From: DATEPR01 sp036502345
GTDB taxonomy: Bacteria; Actinomycetota; Actinomycetes; Mycobacteriales; Pseudonocardiaceae
Length of the DNA stretch: 64,000 bases
Reading direction: 5' to 3'
Assembly (NCBI GenBank): GCA_036502345.1
Contig: DASXYT010000091.1
Coordinates: 36,418 to 100,417 of the forward strand
The position numbers and the translations under genes are program-made. Of the stretch, positions 50,172 to 58,114 are shown in pieces (position 1 is the stretch's first letter; every line of letters starts with the position of its first letter). Below the pieces are notes generated by a model, which made no database searches, was not told the origin of the DNA, and saw only the letters and a list, made by a program, of their open reading frames with translations.

Positions 50172-51527
50172 ATGACAACGTCGATCGGCGGACCACCAGC
50201 CCCGCACAGGTTTCCCTCCGGCCGCGACCTGTCCTGGGACGTCGATGTCGCGATCGTCGGAGCCGGCATGTTCGGCGCTGCCGCCGGCAAGTATCTCAGC
50301 CGGGCGGGCGAGAACGTGCTGGTCATCGGGCCTGCCGAGCCGGATCCTGGCATGCCGATCGACCAGTTCTCCTTCGGCTCCCACTTCGACGAGGCACGGA
50401 TCACCCGCAGGCTGGGCTGGGACCCGGTGTGGCAGGCCACCGACGCGCGGTCCCTGGACCGGTTCCGGGCCATCGAGGTGGAGTCCGGTGTGGACTTCTT
50501 CCGCGAGTGCGGTTCGCTGGTGTTGATGGCGAAGTCCATCGATCACCGCACCGAGGACATGATGCGGCAGTGCGACGACGACGCGATCCTGGTCGAGCGG
50601 CTGCCCGCCGACGCGCTGCGCCAGTCGTTGCCGATGCTGAATTTGCCAGCGTTGCCAGGTGGGGTAGAGGGACTGTGGGAGCGCAAGCAGGCCGGCTACA
50701 TCAACCCCCGGCAACTGGTGAAGGCGCAGTTGGACCTCACCCGGGACGCCGGCGGCCAGGTGCTGCGTGCGGCGGTGCTCGCGGTGCGCAAGGAGTCGCC
50801 GAGCGGCCGGTGGCGACTGCTGGTGGACCAGGCGGGCCGGCGCTTCGAGGTCGGTGCCGAACGGGTCCTGATCACCGCGGGCGCCCTGACCAACCAGAAC
50901 AACGTGCTCCCGGCAGGCCGTGAACTCGCCATGCATGTCTTCGCGGAGCCGAACCTGCTGTTCCAGGTCGCCGACGAGCAACTCGCCCTGTTCGAGGAAC
51001 TGCCCCCGGTCGTCACGATCGACCCGGACGACACCGGCAACGCCAACAAGTCGATCTACCTGCTGCCGCCGATCCGCTATCCGGACGGCAACTCCTACAT
51101 CCGGATCGGGCCGGGCATGCAGCCCATCGTGCAGGAGTTCACCGACACCCAGGAGATGGTGTCCTGGTGCACCCGGCAGCGGATCACCGAGCGGCAGGCA
51201 GGCTTCCTCGGTGCGATGGTGCGGCTGCTGCTGCCGGAACTGCGGCCGGTGGACGTGCACGAAGCCTGCTGCCTGATCGACAAGACGCCGTCGCGCTACC
51301 CCTACATCGGGCACCTGGACGACGACGAGACGTTCACCGTGGCGGTCGGCGGCAACGGTCACGGCGCCAGGGGATCGGACGAGATCGGCCGGCTCGCGTC
51401 GACCGTGGTGCTCGGGCAGCCGTGGCAGTGGCCCCTGCCGCAGGAGATCTTCCGGCCGCTCCTGGTCGGTGACGAGGCGTCGGTCGGCGGGTCGAGCTTC
51501 CACAAACCACCGTTCGGACTCTGCTGA
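50172..51527 (+). CDS. FAD-dependent DAO-family oxidase
   Basis: A 451-residue flavoprotein of the D-amino-acid-oxidase/glycine-oxidase type. Dinucleotide fold at residues 24-55: DVDVAIVGAGMFGAAAGKYL with GxGxxG. Middle blocks: GGVEGLWERKQAGYINPRQL and ERVLITAGALTNQNNVLP; C-terminal FAD segment VAVGGNGHGARGSDEIGRLA. Such enzymes oxidise C-N bonds of amino acids or of peptide-bound amines. RBS GGGAGG lies 8 nt before the ATG. The next gene starts 17 bp on. It likely modifies an amino acid or the assembled product; substrate unknown. Confidence 0.9.
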   Translation: MTTSIGGPPAPHRFPSGRDLSWDVDVAIVGAGMFGAAAGKYLSRAGENVLVIGPAEPDPGMPIDQFSFGSHFDEARITRRLGWDPVWQATDARSLDRFRAIEVESGVDFFRECGSLVLMAKSIDHRTEDMMRQCDDDAILVERLPADALRQSLPMLNLPALPGGVEGLWERKQAGYINPRQLVKAQLDLTRDAGGQVLRAAVLAVRKESPSGRWRLLVDQAGRRFEVGAERVLITAGALTNQNNVLPAGRELAMHVFAEPNLLFQVADEQLALFEELPPVVTIDPDDTGNANKSIYLLPPIRYPDGNSYIRIGPGMQPIVQEFTDTQEMVSWCTRQRITERQAGFLGAMVRLLLPELRPVDVHEACCLIDKTPSRYPYIGHLDDDETFTVAVGGNGHGARGSDEIGRLASTVVLGQPWQWPLPQEIFRPLLVGDEASVGGSSFHKPPFGLC

Positions 51528-51544
51528 CGAGGAGGTCCACAGGT

Positions 51545-53683
51545 ATGGCTGGCGACAAGATGCCCATCGACGCCGACTTACTCGACCGGTACAACCGCGA
51601 CGGTTTCGTGCTGCTGCCGCCGGACTACCTGTCCGGCGACGTGCTCGGCATCGTGTCCGCCGCGCTGCCCGAGTTGCTGGGCGAGTCCGGGCCGCAGGTG
51701 GTCCTCGAACGGGACGGCGTGACCGTGCGGTCCGTCTACGGCGTGCACCAGAGCTGCTCGGACATCCAGGATGTCGCCCGGCACCCTGCCGTGCTCGGCC
51801 CGGTGCGGCAGTTGGTCGGCGACGACGTGTACGTCCACCAGTCCAAGGTGAACATCAAGGCGGCGCTCGCCGGGGACCGGTGGGAGTGGCACCAGGACTA
51901 CATCTACTGGCTGGAGAACGACGGGATCGCGAAGCCGGACCTGATCAACGTGGCCGTCTTCCTCGACGAGGTGACCGAGTTCAACGGCCCGCTCACGTTC
52001 ATCCCGGGCTCGCACCACAGGGGCGTGCTGTCGGCCGCGTTCGCCGACGGTATGCCGGTCGGCTACGAGGACGCGCCGGAGTGGGTGGCCACCCTGACCG
52101 CCGACGAGAAGTATCAGGTCGGCGCGGACGTCATCGAGGAACTGGCCAGGTCCAACGGCATGGTGAGCCCGAAGGGCCCGGCCGGATCGGTGCTGTTCTT
52201 CCACCCGAACCTGTTGCACGCGTCGTCGCCGAACATGTCGCCGATCCGGCGCGGCATGCTGATCCTCGTCTACAACTCCGTGCACAACACGTCGGTCGGG
52301 AACACACCCCCGCGGCCTGCCTTCCTGGCCGATCCGGACACCGATGCGTTGACGCAGGCGGAACGGTGGGGTCCCCGTGCGGCCGAGCCCGATGCCGGCC
52401 CGATCGAGGTGGTCGTGCCCAACGAGGTCGAGTACCTGTTCCGGGACAGCACGCTGCGGCTCAGCGCCGCCGACCAGGAACTGCTGGTCGAGTTCAACGG
52501 CAGGTACGAGTCGGACCACCTGGTGTTCTGGGGCTCCGGACCCAGGGTGCTGCTGCTGCCCGTCGGGCTCGACCCGCTGTGGTTCGCCGACGTCCACCGG
52601 GCGCTCGGCGTGGCGGAGCCCGCTGTCGTGTCGCCGGTACCGCGGTCCGGCCTGATGCTGGACGACCTGTTCCACGACGGAGCCGCACAGGCTCGGCTGC
52701 GTTCCCTGCTCGCTGACCACGGCACCGTCCGGCTGGTCGGCCACGGCGCGACCAAGGACCTGTACCGGCTGGCCCAGGTGATCCGGAGCTGGGGGCACGA
52801 GGTCGAGGTCGAGGGCACCGGCGAGCAGGACTACTGGTCCAGCCTCTACCTGGACAACAAGGTGAGCGTGCTGGACCTGGCCAAGCAGGTGCCGTCGGTC
52901 AACGTGGCCCCGGTACTCACCGTGAACACCCCGGAGGAACTGCACGGCGCGGTCGACGCGATGCTCGCCCTGCACGGCAAGGTGATCGTCCGCAGCATGC
53001 TCGGCTACGCGGGGCTCGGCGCCGGCGTCACCACGGCCGACCCGGAACGGCTCGCGGCGCTGTATGACGCCATCGCAGGCGACTCCTTCTTCAGCTACCC
53101 GCTGATGGTCCAGAAGTTCGTCGAGCCACCGGAGGGCGTCGGGTGCCCGGCGGCTGACGTGTTCGTGGACGAGCACGGAGCGACCGAGATCGTGCCGTGC
53201 TCCATCGATGTCTCCGGTGGCCACAGCTTCGAGTACGTCAACGTGGGCCCGGACGCGCTGCCACCGGTGTGGGAGCAGCGGCTGGCCGGGGTGAGCCGTG
53301 ATGTCGCGGTGGCGGCCAGCCGGTTGGGCTACCGAGGTTGGCTCAGCGTCGACTGCGTCGCCGGGGCCGACGACGTGTTGTACGTGACGGAGATCAACGC
53401 ACGGCGGTCCGGCTCGTTGCATGCCGTCGGCCTGCTGAAGCTGTGGGGCGCCGGGCTGACCATCTCCGCGCACTTCACCGTCGGAGTACCGAAAGGACTG
53501 TCCTATCAGGATGATGTCCGGCCGGTGTTCGAGAACTTGTGGGCGTCCGGTGTGCGGGCCTGTCCGACCACCATCCGAGGGCTGGGCTGGGGCGAGCCGG
53601 TGCTCGCGGTCGTCGCGGCGGCACCCAGTGCGGCCGAGGCCGAGCAGATCGTCGAGGGCATCCGGAAAGCACTCAATTCGTGA
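51545..53683 (+). CDS. PhyH-type dioxygenase fused to pre-ATP-grasp/ATP-grasp ligase
   Basis: A 712-residue two-enzyme fusion. Residues 1-280 are a phytanoyl-CoA-dioxygenase-type Fe(II)/2-oxoglutarate enzyme: WEWHQDYIYWLE gives the HxD (His116, Asp118), and LLHASSPNMSPIRRGM gives the distal His225 and the 2-oxoglutarate-binding Arg. HxD (not HxG/A) argues for hydroxylation or desaturation, not halogenation. Residues 300-430 are a pre-ATP-grasp domain (DHLVFWGSGPRVLLLPVGLD, VRLVGHGATKDLYRLAQVIR). Residues 430-712 are an ATP-grasp domain (GKVIVRSMLGYAGLGAGVTT, YPLMVQKFVEPPEGVG, VTEINARRSGSLHAVGLLK). The latter resembles ligases of the PGM1-related type. No frameshift or stop separates the two parts. 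Tandem action, hydroxylation then amide formation, is inferred. Confidence 0.9.
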   Translation: MAGDKMPIDADLLDRYNRDGFVLLPPDYLSGDVLGIVSAALPELLGESGPQVVLERDGVTVRSVYGVHQSCSDIQDVARHPAVLGPVRQLVGDDVYVHQSKVNIKAALAGDRWEWHQDYIYWLENDGIAKPDLINVAVFLDEVTEFNGPLTFIPGSHHRGVLSAAFADGMPVGYEDAPEWVATLTADEKYQVGADVIEELARSNGMVSPKGPAGSVLFFHPNLLHASSPNMSPIRRGMLILVYNSVHNTSVGNTPPRPAFLADPDTDALTQAERWGPRAAEPDAGPIEVVVPNEVEYLFRDSTLRLSAADQELLVEFNGRYESDHLVFWGSGPRVLLLPVGLDPLWFADVHRALGVAEPAVVSPVPRSGLMLDDLFHDGAAQARLRSLLADHGTVRLVGHGATKDLYRLAQVIRSWGHEVEVEGTGEQDYWSSLYLDNKVSVLDLAKQVPSVNVAPVLTVNTPEELHGAVDAMLALHGKVIVRSMLGYAGLGAGVTTADPERLAALYDAIAGDSFFSYPLMVQKFVEPPEGVGCPAADVFVDEHGATEIVPCSIDVSGGHSFEYVNVGPDALPPVWEQRLAGVSRDVAVAASRLGYRGWLSVDCVAGADDVLYVTEINARRSGSLHAVGLLKLWGAGLTISAHFTVGVPKGLSYQDDVRPVFENLWASGVRACPTTIRGLGWGEPVLAVVAAAPSAAEAEQIVEGIRKALNS

Positions 53684-53698
53684 CCGGGGGGTGGCCAG

Positions 53699-55015
53699 AT
53701 GACCGCGACACCTGCCGGCTTCGTTGTCGATGACCTGTTCGCCGGCCTCGCCGATCCGGTGCTGACGTCGATGACGTTGCTGAACGAGATCGTCGGGCGC
53801 TACCCGGCTGCCGTGTCGTTCGCGGCCGGCCGGCCGTTCGAGGGGTTCTACGAGGTAGCGGCGGCGCATCGGTATCTGGACCGCTTCTGCGACCACCTGC
53901 GCGACGACCTCGGTTGGTCCGAGGAGCAGGTGTGCCGAACCCTGTTCCAGTACCACAGGACGAAGGGCACGATCCACGAGTTGGTCGTCCGGCAGTTGGC
54001 GCAGGACGAGGGCCTGACCGTGGACCCGGAGGCCGTGGTCGTCACGACCGGGTGCCAGGAGGCGATGGTCCTGGTGCTGCGGGCGCTGCGGGCCGGGCCG
54101 AAGGACGTCATCTTCACGTCGGTGCCCACGTACGTCGGTTTCCTCGGCGCGGCCCGGCTGGTCGACGTGCTGTTGCGTCCGGTGCCCGAGCGTGGGAACA
54201 GCATGGATCTGGACGCGCTGAGCAGGGGCATCCGCAAGGCTCGCGCGGAGGGGTTGCGGCCGCGCGCGTGCTATGTGGTGCCCGATTTCGCGAATCCGAG
54301 CGGTGCCACGATGTCGGCGCACGCCCGGCGGGAGTTGGTCGAACTGGCCGAGCGCGAGGACATCCTGCTACTGGAGGACAACCCGTACGCCATCCTGGCT
54401 TCGCAGGAGACCCGGATACCGACGCTGAAGTCCATCGATCCCGGTGGTCGGGTGGTGTACTTCGGCACGTTCGCCAAGTCGGTGTTCGCGGGTGCCAGGG
54501 TCGGCTACGTGGTCGCCGACCAGCGGACCAGCCAGGGTGGGCTGTTCGCCGACGAGCTCGCGAAGATCAAGAGCATGCTCACGCTGAACACGTCGTCGGT
54601 GGCGCAGGCGGTCATCGGTGGGTTCCTGTTGGAACACGGCTGCAGCCTGCGGCGGGCGGTGTACCGGGAGTCGGAGATCTACCGGCGCAACCTGGGGGTG
54701 CTGCTCGCTGCTTTGAATCGGCATTTCCCTCGATCCGGGCCGTTGGCCGATGTGAGCTGGAATGTGCCGGCGGGCGGCATGTTCCTGGTGTTGACCCTGC
54801 CGTTCGACGCCGACGAAGCACTGTTGGAACGGTCGGCGGCGGAGTTCGGTGTGTTGTGGACGCCGATGTACCACTTCTATGGCGGTAACGGCGGTGCCCG
54901 GCAACTGCGGCTGTCCTTCAGCGTGGTCATGGCCGACGAGGTCGACACCGGTATCGAGCGGCTGGCCGCGTTGGTGACCGACGAATTGCGGCGGAGTTGT
55001 CTGGCTGCCGCATGA
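53699..55015 (+). CDS. PLP-dependent aminotransferase, class I/II (HpgT/MppQ-like)
   Basis: A 438-residue fold-type I aminotransferase. PLP Lys lies in YFGTFAKSVFAGARVGYVVA; the cofactor-phosphate region is TTGCQEAMVLVLRALRAG and the Asn/Pro block is VVPDFANPSGATMS with LLLEDNPYA. N-terminal FAAGRPFEGFYEV and FQYHRTKGTIHELVVRQL look like the group that includes dihydroxyphenylglycine aminotransferase and the enduracididine enzyme MppQ, both of which serve non-proteinogenic amino acid biosynthesis. Starts 15 bp after the fusion gene and closes the plus-strand arm. It may supply or modify the amino acid used by the adenylation or ATP-grasp enzymes. Confidence 0.9.
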   Translation: MTATPAGFVVDDLFAGLADPVLTSMTLLNEIVGRYPAAVSFAAGRPFEGFYEVAAAHRYLDRFCDHLRDDLGWSEEQVCRTLFQYHRTKGTIHELVVRQLAQDEGLTVDPEAVVVTTGCQEAMVLVLRALRAGPKDVIFTSVPTYVGFLGAARLVDVLLRPVPERGNSMDLDALSRGIRKARAEGLRPRACYVVPDFANPSGATMSAHARRELVELAEREDILLLEDNPYAILASQETRIPTLKSIDPGGRVVYFGTFAKSVFAGARVGYVVADQRTSQGGLFADELAKIKSMLTLNTSSVAQAVIGGFLLEHGCSLRRAVYRESEIYRRNLGVLLAALNRHFPRSGPLADVSWNVPAGGMFLVLTLPFDADEALLERSAAEFGVLWTPMYHFYGGNGGARQLRLSFSVVMADEVDTGIERLAALVTDELRRSCLAAA

Positions 55016-55100
55016 GAGCACGGTGGAAGATGCGGCGGCGCGCCGGCTCTGGCTAACGTTGACCGCCGGACCTACACCCCTTGACCCAGGAGACCTCCCA

Positions 55101-55817
55101 ATGGCTTTGCCAGAGATCGTCAGTCACGAAGAATGGCTGGCCGCGCGAAAGAAGCTGCTGGCCGACGAGAAGGAGATCACCCGGCGCATCGACGTACTCA
55201 ACGCTGATCGGCGTCGGCTGCCCATGGTGAAGGTCGAGAAGCCGTACCGGTTCCTGGGGGCCGATGGCGAGATCGGGCTAGCGGACATGTTCACCAGCCG
55301 GCAGCTCATCGTCCAGCACGTCATGTTCCACCCCGAATGGGAGAACGCGTGCGACAGTTGTACGTCGTCGGTGGACGAGTTGCCGGACGGGACCATCGCG
55401 CACCTGGCTGAGCGGGAGACGACGTTCGTGCTGGTGTCCAGGACGCCCTACGAGAAGATCGCGGCGTATCGGGACCGGAAGGGTTGGACGCTGCCGTGGT
55501 ACTCGTCGTTGGGCAGCGACTTCAACTACGACTTCGACGTCACGATGGATCCCGCTGTGAAGGCGCCGGTGTACAACTACCGGCCGCTACCGTGGGATGT
55601 CGAGCCGGGCGCGCCCCAGGAGCAGCCGGGGATCAGCTGCTTCCTGCGCGACGGGGACGACATCTTCCACACCTACTCGACCTACGCTCGCGGCAGCGAC
55701 CACCTCGGCGGTGGGTACACATTCCTGGACTTGACGGCACTCGGCCGCCAGGAGGAGTGGGAAGAGCCGAAAGGCAGGGTCGAGTTCGCGAAGCCGGCCC
55801 AGCCCAACTTCAAGTAG
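55101..55817 (+). CDS. DUF899 (thioredoxin-like) family protein
   Basis: A 238-residue DUF899 protein. AGGAGA lies 8 nt before the ATG at 55101. N-terminal helix SHEEWLAARKKLLADEKEIT, HVMFHPEWENACDSCTSSVD (two Cys in a CxxC-like CDSC), WTLPWYSSLGSDFNYDFDV and VFHTYSTYARGSDHLGGGYTF-like segments mark the family, which shares a thioredoxin fold but has no settled function. It follows the aminotransferase by 85 bp but has its own ribosome binding site and probably belongs to ordinary genome content, not the cluster. Confidence 0.9.
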   Translation: MALPEIVSHEEWLAARKKLLADEKEITRRIDVLNADRRRLPMVKVEKPYRFLGADGEIGLADMFTSRQLIVQHVMFHPEWENACDSCTSSVDELPDGTIAHLAERETTFVLVSRTPYEKIAAYRDRKGWTLPWYSSLGSDFNYDFDVTMDPAVKAPVYNYRPLPWDVEPGAPQEQPGISCFLRDGDDIFHTYSTYARGSDHLGGGYTFLDLTALGRQEEWEEPKGRVEFAKPAQPNFK

Positions 55818-55819
55818 CG

Positions 55820-56530
55820 AACTCGGGCGGTCGGCGGTCAACTCGCCCGCCGGGGTAGTCGGTTCGCCCACGGGGGTGGTCGGTTCGCCCGCCAGGGTGG
55901 TCGATTCGCGGCTCAGCGGTCGACTCGCCGTGCGCGGCGGCCCGTTCGTGCACGGGGGTGGTCGACTCGCACACCGCAGGTGTCGATTCGCCTGCCGGGA
56001 GGTCGATTTCGTGCGGTTGGGCGGTCGACTCGCCTCAGGCGGCAGCCGGTTCGCCCGTTGGAGTGGTCGACTCGCGCGCGGCAGCAGGCGACTCGTCCGC
56101 GCTGGCAGTCGATTCGCGCACCGGGGCAGGCGACTCGCCCCCTGTAGCAGTCGATTCGCGCACCGCTACAGGCGACTCGTCCCCTCTGTGGCAGTCGGCT
56201 CGCGTGCTGCGGCGGTCGATTCGACCGCCGGGGTGGTCGGCTCGCGTTCCCGCGTGGTCGACTCGCCCCTTGCGGCAGCCGACTCGCCCGCCAGAGAGGG
56301 CGAGTCGTCCCTCGCAGGAGCTCGCCCATTCTGCGGCCGACTCGTCGCACGCAGCGGCCGATTCGCCTACCCCGGCAGCCGATTCGCCCACGCCGGCGGT
56401 CGACTCGCCCACCCCTGCGGTCGATTCGCCCATTCCTGCGGTCGATTCGCCCATTCCTGCGGTCGTTTCGCCCACGCCGGCGGTCGACTCGTCTGCTCCT
56501 GCGGTCGGGTCGCCCATGTCGGCGGTCGGG
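55820..56530. repeat. degenerate 21-bp tandem repeat array, about 33 copies
   Basis: About 710 bp of repeats with period near 21 bp. The best-preserved copies are at the right end, for example GGTCGATTCGCCCATTCCTGC twice in a row near 56420-56461. A common core GTCGA(C/T)TCG, itself near-palindromic, recurs in nearly every unit. Because 21 is divisible by 3, frames on both strands stay open (for example heptapeptides GESTAGM/GESTAGV on the minus strand), so long open frames here are not good evidence for a gene. It fills the gap between the DUF899 and GMC genes. Confidence 0.9.
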
Positions 56531-56536
56531 CGATGT

Positions 56537-58114
56537 TCATGCGGCTCGCGTATCCCAATCAGCCGCGCTCGCCGGCTGCACGCCGGCGATCAGGTCGGCC
56601 GCTCTTTCGGCGATTGCCATGATCGGCGCGTTGATGTTGCCTCGGGGCAGCGTCGGCATCACCGACGCGTCCACCACCCGCAGTCCGTCGACGCCCAGCA
56701 CTCGAAGGTCACTGTCCACCACGCTGCCGATCGCGCACGTCCCCACCGGGTGGAACAGCGACTCCGTCTTCGCCCGGATGAACGCCCGCAAATCCCCATC
56801 CGAAGCCGACTCCGGGACACTGACCGCCCGCGTCGTGTACTGCCGCAGCGGTGACTGCCCAGTGATCTCCAGCGCCACCCGCAGGCCGGCGACCATCGTG
56901 TCCAGATCGTCAGGCTCCGCATAGTACAAATGCCGGATCCGCGGTTTCGCCGATGGATCCGCCGAAAACAGAGACACCGCACCCCGGCTGGTCGGCCTCA
57001 ACACCGTCGGCCCGAAGCTGTACCCGTGCTCCGTCAGCTCGGCCAACGCCCCCTCCATGAACATCAGCGGTAGCGCATGGAACTGAACGTCCGGCGCCGG
57101 CAACCCGCCGACCGTGCGCACGAACCCACCCGCCTCCGGCGCATTGGACGTGAGCGGCCCCCGCCCCTCGTCGGCCAACAGTCGCGCGTTCTCCGGCGTC
57201 GCGGCGGCCAACAAGCTGATCGGCTCGTCGTGCGCGTACACCAAGTACACCGACGGGTGGTCCTGCAGATTGCGACCCACGAAGGGATGGTCGAGCACCA
57301 CTGGAATCCCCAGCGCGGCCAAGTCGGAAGCCGGTCCGATGCCGGACAGCATCAGCAACTGCGGCGAGTTGTACGCCCCCGCCGCCAACACCACCTCACG
57401 CTCGGCATGGATGTCGAGAACCGTGTCCAGCTGCCGGCAGCGCACCCCCACCGCCGTCTCATCACGCAGCAGGATCTTCTCCGCCTGCCATGACGTGCGC
57501 ACCGTGAGATTGGAACGCCGCAACGGATGCAGATACGCAGCAGCCGAACTGCACCGGAGCCCGTCCCGCTGGGTCACCTGGTAGTAGCCGAACCCGTCCT
57601 GCGCGACACCGTTGAAATCGTCGTTGGCCGAGTAACCCGCCTGCACGGCAGCGAGAACAGTGCTGGTGCACATCGGATTGCGCGACCGGTTGTCCGCCAC
57701 CGACAACGGCCCGCCCACCCCGTGATAGGCCGACGCGCCACGCTCGTTGTCCTCACCGCGCAGAAAATAGGGCAGCAGATCGGCGTACGTCCAACCCGGC
57801 CCCCACTCGTCGAAGTCCAGCCGGTTGCCCCGGATGTACACCTGGCCGTTCAACGAACTGCACCCGCCGAGCATCCGTCCCCGTGGCAGGTACAGCCTGC
57901 GACCACCGCAGTGCGGCTCGTCGTGCGTGTCGTAGTCCCAGTCGTACCGCGTCCGGCGCAACGCCCCACCGGCGACCGGGATCCGCACCTCGTCGATGTC
58001 GTCGGACGGCCCTGCCTCGATCAGGCAGACGGTGACATCGGGATCAGCGGAGAGCCGGGCGGCGAGCACACAGCCCGCCGACCCGGCTCCGACGATCACG
58101 TAGTCATAGCTCAT
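56537..58114 (-). CDS. GMC-family FAD oxidoreductase
   Basis: A 525-residue glucose-methanol-choline oxidoreductase. FAD fold YDYVIVGAGSAGCVLAARLS at the N-terminus, the GMC signature PRGRMLGGCSSLNGQVYIRG, and REVVLAAGAYNSPQLLMLSG (second signature). Catalytic His in ESLFHPVGTCAIG with RGNINAPIMAIAERAA near the end. Oxidises an alcohol to an aldehyde or ketone. It overlaps the upstream aminotransferase stop by 4 bp (ATGA), so alcohol oxidation then transamination is a likely sequence. Its stop borders the 21-bp repeat array. Confidence 0.92.
   Translation of the reverse strand: MSYDYVIVGAGSAGCVLAARLSADPDVTVCLIEAGPSDDIDEVRIPVAGGALRRTRYDWDYDTHDEPHCGGRRLYLPRGRMLGGCSSLNGQVYIRGNRLDFDEWGPGWTYADLLPYFLRGEDNERGASAYHGVGGPLSVADNRSRNPMCTSTVLAAVQAGYSANDDFNGVAQDGFGYYQVTQRDGLRCSSAAAYLHPLRRSNLTVRTSWQAEKILLRDETAVGVRCRQLDTVLDIHAEREVVLAAGAYNSPQLLMLSGIGPASDLAALGIPVVLDHPFVGRNLQDHPSVYLVYAHDEPISLLAAATPENARLLADEGRGPLTSNAPEAGGFVRTVGGLPAPDVQFHALPLMFMEGALAELTEHGYSFGPTVLRPTSRGAVSLFSADPSAKPRIRHLYYAEPDDLDTMVAGLRVALEITGQSPLRQYTTRAVSVPESASDGDLRAFIRAKTESLFHPVGTCAIGSVVDSDLRVLGVDGLRVVDASVMPTLPRGNINAPIMAIAERAADLIAGVQPASAADWDTRAA

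Noticed and set aside
55820..56530. CRISPR-like array because of many short repeats
   Set aside because: The repeats are contiguous, about 21 bp and degenerate, with no unique spacers of constant length and no cas genes nearby.
55876..56854. Long open frames over the 21-bp array on both strands as genes
   Set aside because: They exist in several frames at once because the period is a multiple of 3. None has a convincing ribosome binding site, and one runs into the antisense of the GMC gene.
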